A stretch of DNA of 32,769 nucleotides, taken from assembly GCA_047620505.1 (NCBI GenBank), contig JBLHKS010000065.1, positions 1-32,769 on the forward strand, written 5' to 3'. Below are positions 17,468 to 25,378 of the stretch, piece by piece (the first letter of the stretch is position 1; every line of letters begins with the position of its first letter). This stretch comes from JBLHKS01 sp047620505. GTDB lineage: Bacteria > Verrucomicrobiota > Verrucomicrobiia > Verrucomicrobiales > DEV007. The notes below the pieces were generated by a model that saw only the letters and a program-made list of their open reading frames with translations, did no database searches and was not told the origin of the DNA. The position numbers and the translations under genes are program-made.

Positions 17468-18703
17468 ATGTCGAAGCCACGACCACCGAAAAAATTCACG
17501 CCAGATCCTTTTGAATATCACGAGGAGATCGAGCTGACGATCGACACGCTCACGAACCTCGGGCTCGGGCTCGGGCGTATCGATGACTGGGTCGTGATGG
17601 TTCCGTTCGCGCTCCCGCACGAGCGGGTCAAAGCGCGAGTCTTTCGGAACCACAAAAACTACAGCGACGCCGATTTGATCGAAGTGTTAGAGCCGTCGCC
17701 GGATCGGATAAAGCCGGAGTGCCCGCTGTTCGGGACTTGCGGCGGGTGCCAATATCAGAACTTGAGCTACGCCCAGCAGCTGCTGTGGAAACAGGGGCAG
17801 GTCGGCGAGGTTTTGCAGAAAATGGCCGGCATCGAGGATGTCCTGGTTGACCCGGTTTACCCCTCACCTCTGCAATACGGATATCGCTCGAAAATCACGC
17901 CGCACTTTCAGAAACCGCGTAACGGCGATGTCGGGCCGATTGGATTTTTGCATTCAGGGAAGCGATTCGACATCATCGACGTCGAACATTGTCCGATTGC
18001 ATCGGTCGCGCTGAACCAGCAGCTGCCGGCGACGCGGGCGGACGTGCGGGAGCGGTCGGCTGAGTTCAAAAAGGGAGCGACTTTGCTGCTGCGGGAATCG
18101 GGTGACGGGCGGGTGATCGGCGATCCAAAGGAGATCTGTCAGGAAGCTGTGGGCGAGCTGAAATTTCACTTTCCGGCCGGCGATTTTTTCCAGAACAACC
18201 CGTCGATCCTGCCCGCGTTTGTCGACTACGTCAGGGCTGAGGCTGAGGGCGCCGGAGCACGCTTTTTGGTCGACGCGTATTGCGGGAGCGGGCTCTTTTC
18301 GTTGGCCTGCGCGCAGAGTTTCGAAGCTGTCGCAGGCGTCGAGGTAAGCGAAGGATCGATCCTCTGGGCTCGTGAGAACGCTCGGATCAACGAGATCAAA
18401 AACGCGAGTTTTCACCTGGGAAGCGCGGAGTCGATCTTCGCGGAAGTCGGCCATTTTCCCGCTGCGGAGACGGCTGTAGTGATCGATCCGCCCCGAAAAG
18501 GTTGCTCGAGCGAGTTCCTGGATCAGCTCTTCGAATTCGGCCCCAGCGCGGTCGTTTACGTTTCCTGCAACCCGGCCACGCAGATGCGCGATCTGATCCG
18601 CTTCCGCGAGTCGGGCTACGAATTGCTGCGGGTTCAGCCGTTCGATCTCTTTCCGCAAACGCGGCATCTCGAATGCGTGATCACGCTTCAGCGACGGGAC
18701 TGA
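17468..18703 (+). CDS. TRAM-domain 23S rRNA/tRNA uracil-5 methyltransferase (RlmD/TrmA-type)
   Basis: 411 residues. An N-terminal TRAM RNA-binding domain (about 18-75) is followed by the iron-sulfur cysteines C85, C91 and C94 (CPLFGTCGGCQ) and probably C175 (VEHCPIA). The SAM-binding part has VDAYCGSGLFSLACA, then IDPPRKGCS and the catalytic VSCNPATQMRDL. These features place it in the RlmD/RlmC/TrmA group that makes 5-methyluridine; four cysteines argue for an RlmC/RlmD-like enzyme, but the exact target cannot be told. It overlaps the IMPase gene tail to tail by 23 bp (18681-18703). Confidence 0.93.
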   Translation: MSKPRPPKKFTPDPFEYHEEIELTIDTLTNLGLGLGRIDDWVVMVPFALPHERVKARVFRNHKNYSDADLIEVLEPSPDRIKPECPLFGTCGGCQYQNLSYAQQLLWKQGQVGEVLQKMAGIEDVLVDPVYPSPLQYGYRSKITPHFQKPRNGDVGPIGFLHSGKRFDIIDVEHCPIASVALNQQLPATRADVRERSAEFKKGATLLLRESGDGRVIGDPKEICQEAVGELKFHFPAGDFFQNNPSILPAFVDYVRAEAEGAGARFLVDAYCGSGLFSLACAQSFEAVAGVEVSEGSILWARENARINEIKNASFHLGSAESIFAEVGHFPAAETAVVIDPPRKGCSSEFLDQLFEFGPSAVVYVSCNPATQMRDLIRFRESGYELLRVQPFDLFPQTRHLECVITLQRRD

Positions 18704-19730
18704 GCGCCTTTGCAAACGCCTTCACGTGGACGTCGCCGATCGCTCCGGAGATCGACAGTCCACCCTCTGCCTTTCGCTTGGCCCGAGCGAGGTCGTCGAC
18801 CGTGAACCCCTCCATCACGCTTCCGTCCGAAAGCCGGCGAATCGTTTCTTTGCGACCGGTGGCCGCCTGGATTGCAGGCGCGATCAGGCAGAAATCCCAG
18901 ACATTCATGTAGCCAGCGTAACCGGAAAACTGACCTCCAACGAGAACTTCGAGCAAACCGGTTACCGAGCTGGCCCACTTGCTTTCGACCTCGACCGTTT
19001 CGAGGTAGTCCGGCTCAAGCTTCGGTCGCAATTTGTTCGGGCCGTCGCTGTTGGAATCGCGCAGGCAAATTCGGCTTGGTCCGGCCTTCGGCGCTTTGAA
19101 ATCGGCGGCGATGCAGCCCCATTCTTCGTCAGCACCGCGGGCGTGGATCGAAACCTTGCCGTCTTCAAACTGAACGAGACAACCTTGATGAGTTTCTCCG
19201 TTAATCGAAATTTCGTGATTCCGATCGGTCACGACGCATCCAGCGATCGCCTTAAATAGGCCGTCTGCTGGATCGGGCGCGAGCCGCGCTAGCGAGGCCG
19301 CGTGATTCGGGTTGCCGGCGATAAAATTGACCGTGCCGTCGATTGGATCGATCACCCAGGTCCGTTTATCCGGATCGATCTTAAACATTTGCGGTCGACG
19401 GCGTCGGAGGTCGACAAAATCGTTAACGAGCGAGGTGTAACGCGCCTCGAGATCGGAATCGCCCGCCAGCAGCTGCTGGAGATTGGCGATCGCTGCGTCG
19501 TCGAATTCTTCTTCGGAAACGAAATGATCACTCGGAAAAGATCGATCGATTAAAAGCGCGGTGCCGAATGAAATCAGGTAGTCGGCGACCGTGACCGGGC
19601 CCTTGTTGTCTTTCTTTTCTTCAGCACCAGCAGCTCCGCCGATGCTCGAATCGGCGACGTCGGTTTTGATGGTTTCGAACAACCGAGCGAACTCGGTGTT
19701 CATCGAATTTACGGATTTGGATTTACTCAT
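18681..19730 (-). CDS. Inositol-monophosphatase-family phosphatase
   Basis: 349 residues. Li+-sensitive Mg2+-dependent phosphatase motifs are visible: VTVAD (46-50), the metal-binding EE (73-74), WVIDPIDGTVNF (125-136) and a C-terminal NVWDFCLIAPAI. The family includes inositol monophosphatase, fructose-1,6-bisphosphatase and 3'(2'),5'-bisphosphate nucleotidase (CysQ). The length, well above the roughly 270 residues of IMPase, suits the nucleotidase/HisN-like subgroup, but substrate choice is inference. The start at ATG 19730 could be replaced by the in-frame ATG at 19703. It starts 43 bp after the TIR-SLOG stop on the same strand and is probably cotranscribed with it. Confidence 0.88.
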   Translation of the reverse strand: MSKSKSVNSMNTEFARLFETIKTDVADSSIGGAAGAEEKKDNKGPVTVADYLISFGTALLIDRSFPSDHFVSEEEFDDAAIANLQQLLAGDSDLEARYTSLVNDFVDLRRRRPQMFKIDPDKRTWVIDPIDGTVNFIAGNPNHAASLARLAPDPADGLFKAIAGCVVTDRNHEISINGETHQGCLVQFEDGKVSIHARGADEEWGCIAADFKAPKAGPSRICLRDSNSDGPNKLRPKLEPDYLETVEVESKWASSVTGLLEVLVGGQFSGYAGYMNVWDFCLIAPAIQAATGRKETIRRLSDGSVMEGFTVDDLARAKRKAEGGLSISGAIGDVHVKAFAKALSPVAEA

Positions 19731-19773
19731 TGAGCAGTCTTAGGGAGGCGTCGGCGGATTTGTGACCAGCGCC

Positions 19774-21900
19774 TCAGGCGAGCTTCGTCAATCCTTCGAT
19801 CAATAGTTCGGTGATTCGCGTCAGGTCGCGTGATTCGAAAAGTTCGCGATTCTGATTTAGAGAAAGTTTGTTCAGCATCGCGACGCGGGTGACGCCCATT
19901 TCGCGGAATTCTTTGGTCATTTTCGGGTAGTCTTCCCAGCCGCCGTCGCGCTTTTCGTAGATTTTTCGCATGCCCTCGGCGTTGGGAGCGCTTTTCTGAA
20001 AATCCCAAGTGAACTCAGCTCGATTTCGGCCTTCGAGAAGGTCGATCGCGAGTTTCGCCGCTCCGCCGAAAGCACCGACGAGGAAGACGGGCTGGCTGGC
20101 GCGCAAGCTGAGGAGAACCTCTTCAACCACGCCTGGAATCCTGCCCATGTACCACTTGCCGACCGGGCTTCCATCCAGCGGCCCGAACTTTCCGCCGAGA
20201 ACGATCCGGCCGACAATTTCATCCGAGTTGGCCTGATTTTCTCGCATCGCGGTCATCCCGCGGCCCCAGGCGTAGCGGCGTTCCGGGGTGCTTGGCGGGA
20301 AAAACTCAGGCTCTTCGATGAAGGTTTCCGGCTCGAGATCTTCGACACCATCCGGACGCGGAACCCGGCGATAATCGGCCACGGCCTGATTTTTCGCGCG
20401 CGTTTCCACAGGCAGTTTCTGGTAAGGCAAGGGCCAGCCGACGTCGTTGATGATCCGATTGGGCGGAGCGGCTTTGGCGTGTCTGCGATGGGCCCAGACG
20501 AGGTTGAACAGCTTCACGGTGTAACCGTCGCCGCCGAGGTGACCGCCGTAGCGCAGACTCGCGCCGCGGGCCAGCAGCTGCTGGGAAATGCCGAGAAGCG
20601 CGGCGTCGAGATGGGTCGTCGCGAGCCCGAATCGATGGATGTCGTCGCTCTCCGAAATCGACAGCGCGACCTGGCGGTCTTTAAGGATTTTATTCTTCCC
20701 AGCACGCTGGAGAGGCGTCGAGATTTCCACGTTCAGATTCTTTCGCGGCGGTCTTTTGGACCTCGAGTTCGGGGCGTCAAGGAAGGCGCTTCCGTAGATT
20801 TCTTCGACCTCCTCGTCGCCAAGCGGTGGATCGGGGTAGAGCACGGAAGCGCCCGGTCTGAGCGGGACGAGCGTGATCAATTCCGGTGGCGAAGACAGAA
20901 TAACGTCTTTCGGCTGGCTGACGCGCTCGAGCATTTTCTCGATGTGAAGCCGCCGCAAAGTTTCCTTGAGGATGAGATCGATAGCAAAATTGGCGGCACC
21001 CTTTTGCCACCTGATTCGAGGCACATTTCCAACGTAGGGAAAGCTGCGCGATTCGGCTTCGAGGCCCTCGAGCGCCGAGATCACGACCAGAGGACGCTGG
21101 TGGCGTTTGGCGAGAAGAATTTCTCTTCGGCACCACGGACGAGACGCGTAATTTTGGGTAACGACCGCGAGCAGGGCCGAGTTTTCCACGCCCTTTTCGA
21201 TTTCCTCGCCGAACTGTGAACCTCTTTCGATCTTCGAGCTGTCGACCCAGGTTTCGATCGGTTTCGTCGCGTTGAGAGCGGAGACGAGCTCCTCGATCAC
21301 ACGTGGCTCGCGCTCCATATCCTGCTTGGCGTGGCTGAGGAAAAGTCTCAGCGGCACGCTTTCGCCACGTTCTTTGCCGAGGAGAAATCGGCAGGTCTCG
21401 ACGATGAGCGCTCGGGTCATCTCGGTCGCCAGTTTCTCCTTGTCCTTGGCGTAGAGCACGCCACGCAAAAACGACGTTCCGCGGAGGTGCGGGTCGAGCG
21501 GCCAAGCGCTATCGGTCAGCTGAATCGGGATGAAACGATGGTCGGTTCTGCGGCAGGTTTCCCTGAGATCGCCCACGAAACTTGACCAGGATTGGCGACC
21601 CTCTGGAACGTTGTCAGGGCGAACGACCATGTGATCATCGGCGAGGACAACGGCGATGCTGTTGTCAGCCTCATCAAGGCTGTAGCCTGCGGGCGGGAGT
21701 TTCGTTTCGTCGTCTTCGGGGGCGAAAACGGTTGGGATACGCAGGCCGGGCAAGGTGTGGTCGGCGTTCAACTCGGCATGAAGTCGGAGCGCCAGCTCGC
21801 GCGCGTTTTTGGAATCCGGGTGGAACAGCAGGTGGATGAGAAGAGGCGGCTTGGTCAGATCGACCTTCTTCCGGGCGGTTTTTCTGCGGGCTCTAGGCAT
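19774..21900 (-). CDS. TIR-domain protein fused to a SLOG-like domain (candidate immunity effector)
   Basis: 708 residues, cytoplasmic (no signal or membrane segment). Residues 18-175 look like a degenerate TIR-like fold (LLIHLLFHPDSKNARELALRL; LDEADNSIAVVLADD; FIPIQLTDSAWPLDPHL). Residues 183-300 are a standard bacterial TIR: LRLFLSHAKQD, ETWVDSSKIERGSQF, then SRPWCRREILLAK, where E260 is in the position of the NADase glutamate. Residues 408-700 resemble a SLOG/LOG Rossmann domain: VALSISES, HLDAALLGISQQLLARGASL then RYGGHLGGDG, RIVLGGKFGP, GRIPGVVEEVLLSL, VFLVGAFGGAAKLAID. TIR domains cleave NAD+ or make ADP-ribose signals, and SLOG domains sense or process nucleotide ligands (as in Thoeris ThsA). 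Role in phage defence is inference. It is followed by an IMPase-family gene. Confidence 0.85.
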   Translation of the reverse strand: MPRARRKTARKKVDLTKPPLLIHLLFHPDSKNARELALRLHAELNADHTLPGLRIPTVFAPEDDETKLPPAGYSLDEADNSIAVVLADDHMVVRPDNVPEGRQSWSSFVGDLRETCRRTDHRFIPIQLTDSAWPLDPHLRGTSFLRGVLYAKDKEKLATEMTRALIVETCRFLLGKERGESVPLRLFLSHAKQDMEREPRVIEELVSALNATKPIETWVDSSKIERGSQFGEEIEKGVENSALLAVVTQNYASRPWCRREILLAKRHQRPLVVISALEGLEAESRSFPYVGNVPRIRWQKGAANFAIDLILKETLRRLHIEKMLERVSQPKDVILSSPPELITLVPLRPGASVLYPDPPLGDEEVEEIYGSAFLDAPNSRSKRPPRKNLNVEISTPLQRAGKNKILKDRQVALSISESDDIHRFGLATTHLDAALLGISQQLLARGASLRYGGHLGGDGYTVKLFNLVWAHRRHAKAAPPNRIINDVGWPLPYQKLPVETRAKNQAVADYRRVPRPDGVEDLEPETFIEEPEFFPPSTPERRYAWGRGMTAMRENQANSDEIVGRIVLGGKFGPLDGSPVGKWYMGRIPGVVEEVLLSLRASQPVFLVGAFGGAAKLAIDLLEGRNRAEFTWDFQKSAPNAEGMRKIYEKRDGGWEDYPKMTKEFREMGVTRVAMLNKLSLNQNRELFESRDLTRITELLIEGLTKLA

Positions 21901-21954
21901 GGTTTGAGCTTACCGCCTCGCCAGAAATCTTGCCAGCCCAAACTGACTCGCCCC

Positions 21955-23400
21955 TCAGGCCAGAATATCGGTCGCCACATGCCCTTCGACATCGGTCAGG
22001 CGGAAATCGCGCCCGGCATAGCGGAATGTCAGGCGCTCGTGCTCCAGCCCTAACAAATGCAGAATCGTGGCGTGCAGATCGTGCACATGCATTTTGTTTT
22101 CCGCCGCGTAGTAGCCGTAATCGTCAGTCGCTCCGTAGGCGTAGCCGCCCTTCACGCCTCCGCCGGCCATCCACATCGTGAAGCCATGAGGATTGTGATC
22201 GCGGCCGTTGGTTCCCTGCGCGGTCGGCGTCCGGCCGAACTCGCCGCCCCAGAGCACGAGCGTGTCCTCAAGAAGACCACGCGCTTTGAGATCCGCAAGG
22301 AATCCGGCGATTGGCTTGTCGACCTCAGCCGCGTTTTTTGTGTGGCCTTGATAGAGATTTCCGTGCTGATCCCACTGGACCTCGCTGTCGCTGTGCGAAA
22401 CCTGTACGAAACGCACGCCGCGTTCCAGAAACCGTCGCGCCAGCAGGCACTGCCGTCCGAAGTCTTCCGTTAGCGGATCGTCCATTCCGTAGAGCTTTTT
22501 CGTCGGCTCGGTTTCGGAGCTCAGGTCCTGAACTTCCGGCATCGCCGTCTGCATCCGGAAAGCGAGTTCGAACGAATTCAGTCGACCTTCGAGCGCCTGG
22601 TCGCGGCCAGCAGCTGCTAAGTGATCGCGGTTCATCGCGCCGATCAAATCCAGCTGTCGACGCTGCAAAGCGGGATCGATCCGATCATTTCGGATGTGCT
22701 TCACCTTCGCCTGAGAAGACGCGATGCTGGCGTTTCCAATCGGCGTTCCCTGACAATGCGCGGGCAAAAACGCGGCTCCCCAATTGTTGACTCCGCCGTG
22801 CGCGAGCGTCGGACAAATCGTGACGAACGCCGGCAGATTCCGATTCTCCGTGCCGAGCCCGTAAATCACCCAGGAGCCCATGCTTGGCCGAACAAACTGG
22901 TCAGATCCAGTGTGGAGTTTGAGCAACGCGCCGCCGTGCGCCGGGTTCGTGCCGTGAACCGAGCGCAGGATGCAGAGATCGTCGACGTGCTTGGCGACGT
23001 GCGGAAAAAGCTCGCTGACTGGCAATCCGCTTTCGCCGTGCTGTTTGAATTTCCACGGCGATTTAAGGAGATTGCCCTGCTTGCCGAACGTGATTCGCGG
23101 CAGGTCGAACGGCAGCGGCTTTCCGTTATCGCGATCGAGCAGCGGCTTAGGATCGAACGTATCGACATGCGACGGCCCGCCTTTCATGAAGAGGAAGACG
23201 ATGCGTTTCGCTCGCGGCGCGTGGTCCGGGCGTTGCGGCGCGAGAGGATCCCGGGTCGCGCTCAGCAGCTGCTCAGCGGCGGCTTCCTGGCCGAGCATCG
23301 CGTTCAGCGCGAGACCGCCGAATCCGACTGCCGAATTTTGAAGCAAGCGGCGCCGGGATTGAAGGCCGTTCGTGGCGAAATCTGACTGCGAATCGTCCAT
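21955..23400 (-). CDS. DUF1501 family Tat-exported protein
   Basis: 481 residues from the ATG at 23400; an upstream in-frame GTG at 23421 would add seven residues. The N-terminus has a twin-arginine signal (SRRRLLQNSAVGFGGLALN). The body has the DUF1501 (sulfatase-like fold) marks: RIVFLFMKGGPSHVDTFDPK, HVDDLCILRSVHGTNPAHGG, VQVSHSDSEVQWDQHGN, and LWGGEFGRTPTAQGTNGRDHNP, with metal-ligand-like Asp/His residues. DUF1501 genes commonly pair with PSCyt1/DUF1553 genes in PVC bacteria, and one such gene lies 2 kb away, here divergently oriented. The reaction is not established; a role in extracytoplasmic polymer breakdown is inferred. Confidence 0.92.
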   Translation of the reverse strand: MDDSQSDFATNGLQSRRRLLQNSAVGFGGLALNAMLGQEAAAEQLLSATRDPLAPQRPDHAPRAKRIVFLFMKGGPSHVDTFDPKPLLDRDNGKPLPFDLPRITFGKQGNLLKSPWKFKQHGESGLPVSELFPHVAKHVDDLCILRSVHGTNPAHGGALLKLHTGSDQFVRPSMGSWVIYGLGTENRNLPAFVTICPTLAHGGVNNWGAAFLPAHCQGTPIGNASIASSQAKVKHIRNDRIDPALQRRQLDLIGAMNRDHLAAAGRDQALEGRLNSFELAFRMQTAMPEVQDLSSETEPTKKLYGMDDPLTEDFGRQCLLARRFLERGVRFVQVSHSDSEVQWDQHGNLYQGHTKNAAEVDKPIAGFLADLKARGLLEDTLVLWGGEFGRTPTAQGTNGRDHNPHGFTMWMAGGGVKGGYAYGATDDYGYYAAENKMHVHDLHATILHLLGLEHERLTFRYAGRDFRLTDVEGHVATDILA

Positions 23401-23463
23401 GATAATCGTATTCTGGACCACGGTATTTCCATGCGCAATCTTCCAGCGCGCTGGATTTCAGCC

Positions 23464-24726
23464 TCAAACCACTTCGTCGACGCCCCAGCCTTCGCGGTAG
23501 GATTTGGTGAGGAACTTCTCGGCCTCAGGCAGATTCGGGATCCGCAGATTCGCCGAATCCCACTTCAGCAGCTGCTGGCGAAAGCGAACGGCGACGTTGC
23601 CGAGTTGGACGGCTTCGCTCAGCGGCCCGGCGTAATCGAATTGGTCCGAGAGCGATTTGTCGTTCTCAAGACAAGCGTCGACCCAGTCGTGCCAGTGGCT
23701 GCGCTGACCCGGATCCGGCATTTCGAAATGGGCGAATTTCTCCTCCGGAAACAGCCTCACTTTATCCCAATGCGGAATCAAAATGCAGCCTTCCTCGCCG
23801 ACGAGGAGCGACGCTGGCCCCGGCAAAGCGCTTGCATCCGGGACACCCGGGATTTTCCAATTCGGCAACCGCCCGCCATCGTACCACGTGACTTTCAGCG
23901 TGTCGCCCGCGGTGAACGGCGTGCCTGGAAACGTGTAAATCAGCGTCTCCTGCGCAGGCCAGACTTCGTCGTTCATCCCTGTGTGATGAGCCGCGATCGA
24001 AAGCGGCGCCGTCAGGTCGAGGCCGGTGAAAAGCGGATCGAAAAGATGACAGCCGTTGTCGCCGATCGAGCCGGATCCGAAGTCCTGCCAATCCCGCCAA
24101 CAACGCGGATGATAAATGTCCGGCCCGCCAAATTCCCGCCACGGCGCGGGGCCGATCCACTGCTCCCAGTCAAACCCGCTTGGCGCGGTTTTCGGCTTCT
24201 CCGGCCGATCGATCCGCTTCGAGCGACCATGCCCAAGCGAGCTGATCCAAGTGTGAACCTCTTTGATCTTGCCGACGACTTTCTCTTCTTGAATGAGGAT
24301 TTTCGCCAGCCGGTATTGCGGCTCCGAATGAATCTGATTGCCCATCCGCGTGATCACATCCGTCTTCGCGGCGAGCTTCGTGATCTGCCGAGCTTCCCAG
24401 ACCGTGTGCGTCAGCGGTTTCTGGCAATAAACGTGAAGCCCGCGCCGAAGCGCTTCCTGCGCGGCGACGGCGTGGTGATGATCCGGAATCGTGATGTTCA
24501 CCGCGTCGATCTTCCCGTCGAGCTGGTCGAACATTTCGCGGTAATCGGAAAACTTCGGTCGCCCCGGCCATTTCTCGTCCGCCTTGGCGAAGCGGGTTTC
24601 GTCGACATCGCAGAGCGCGACGACATCGACCTTCGAGTGGTCGCCGATCGTCGAAATGTCTTTCCACGCCATTCGATCACAACCGATGGCGGCGAATTGG
24701 AGGCGTTGGTTTGGGGAATTGGGCAT
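23464..24726 (-). CDS. Gfo/Idh/MocA-family oxidoreductase
   Basis: 420 residues. The N-terminal Rossmann region (LQFAAIGCDRMAW, then VDVVALCDVDETR) binds NAD(P) in this family; the first glycine motif is weakened (IGCDRM). The usual catalytic EKP is CQKPLTH here, and ITIPDHHHAVAAQEALRRGLHVY precedes it. The C-terminal domain contains HYHPRC-like WRDWQDFGSGSIGDNGCHLFDP, typical of the PVC subgroup. It probably oxidises a sugar or sugar derivative. No Tat signal is seen, unlike many PVC relatives, so it is likely cytoplasmic. It starts 14 bp after the Uma2 stop on the same strand. Confidence 0.92.
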   Translation of the reverse strand: MPNSPNQRLQFAAIGCDRMAWKDISTIGDHSKVDVVALCDVDETRFAKADEKWPGRPKFSDYREMFDQLDGKIDAVNITIPDHHHAVAAQEALRRGLHVYCQKPLTHTVWEARQITKLAAKTDVITRMGNQIHSEPQYRLAKILIQEEKVVGKIKEVHTWISSLGHGRSKRIDRPEKPKTAPSGFDWEQWIGPAPWREFGGPDIYHPRCWRDWQDFGSGSIGDNGCHLFDPLFTGLDLTAPLSIAAHHTGMNDEVWPAQETLIYTFPGTPFTAGDTLKVTWYDGGRLPNWKIPGVPDASALPGPASLLVGEEGCILIPHWDKVRLFPEEKFAHFEMPDPGQRSHWHDWVDACLENDKSLSDQFDYAGPLSEAVQLGNVAVRFRQQLLKWDSANLRIPNLPEAEKFLTKSYREGWGVDEVV

Positions 24727-24740
24727 GAAGATTTACAGGG

Positions 24741-25289
24741 CTAAGAAAGCTCGATCACACGCAGGAAATCCGGGCAGAGCGCGGAGGTTTCGGCGGCGTT
24801 GCCAGGATCATTTTTGACGAAAAAGCTCATCCCGCCTTCGAGATCGCAAACCCAGACTTCCTCAGCCCCGGCGTCAAAATAAAGCGCAGTCTTCTCTTTG
24901 ATTTCGGCCTTCGAGTTGGAGGGAGAAACGATCTCAACGCAGATTTCCGGCGCGATCGGGAAGCACGACATTTTCGCGATCGGGTCGTGGCGTTCTTTGG
25001 TCAGCCAGGAAACATCCGCCGCTCGAACGCCGTCCGCCGTCGAGATCGGGCATTCGCTCACGCATCGGCCATGCGGCAATTGGTTCTGAAGAAGATAGCC
25101 GATTTCAGATTGGCGGTATCCGTGCATTCCTCCGGGCAGCGGCAGCATCACCAAGTTGCCGTGACGATTTGTTTCGATTCGGTTTGGGATCTTGGCCAGC
25201 TCCGGATCGGCGCAGACCTCTTCCCAACGCTTGAGGTTAAAAGCGTGCTGATCCTTCCGAAGGGGAAGCTGGATCATGAGCGTTTCCAT
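24741..25289 (-). CDS. Uma2 family (DUF820) putative endonuclease
   Basis: 182 residues from the ATG at 25289 (METLMIQLPLRKDQ); the frame is open to 25364, where another start would overlap the divergent DUF1553 gene. The PD-(D/E)XK-like core is visible as RAADVSWL, PEICVEIVSPSNSKAEIKEK and YFDAGAEEVWVCD. Uma2 proteins are widespread in cyanobacteria and PVC bacteria; their activity is not established. It lies just upstream of the Gfo/Idh/MocA gene in the same direction. Confidence 0.88.
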   Translation of the reverse strand: METLMIQLPLRKDQHAFNLKRWEEVCADPELAKIPNRIETNRHGNLVMLPLPGGMHGYRQSEIGYLLQNQLPHGRCVSECPISTADGVRAADVSWLTKERHDPIAKMSCFPIAPEICVEIVSPSNSKAEIKEKTALYFDAGAEEVWVCDLEGGMSFFVKNDPGNAAETSALCPDFLRVIELS

Positions 25290-25378
25290 GACGGGAAGTT
25301 TAGCAGGGTTCTCGCGGAAATTCCAACGTCGAAAGCACTCGAAAGAATCCCGCTTCTGCGGCATTGAATAGGGAATCC

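Noticed and set aside
23431..24744. 437-codon plus-strand frame opposite the Gfo/Idh/MocA gene
   Set aside because: Arg-rich sequence without motifs; the minus strand gives a complete oxidoreductase.
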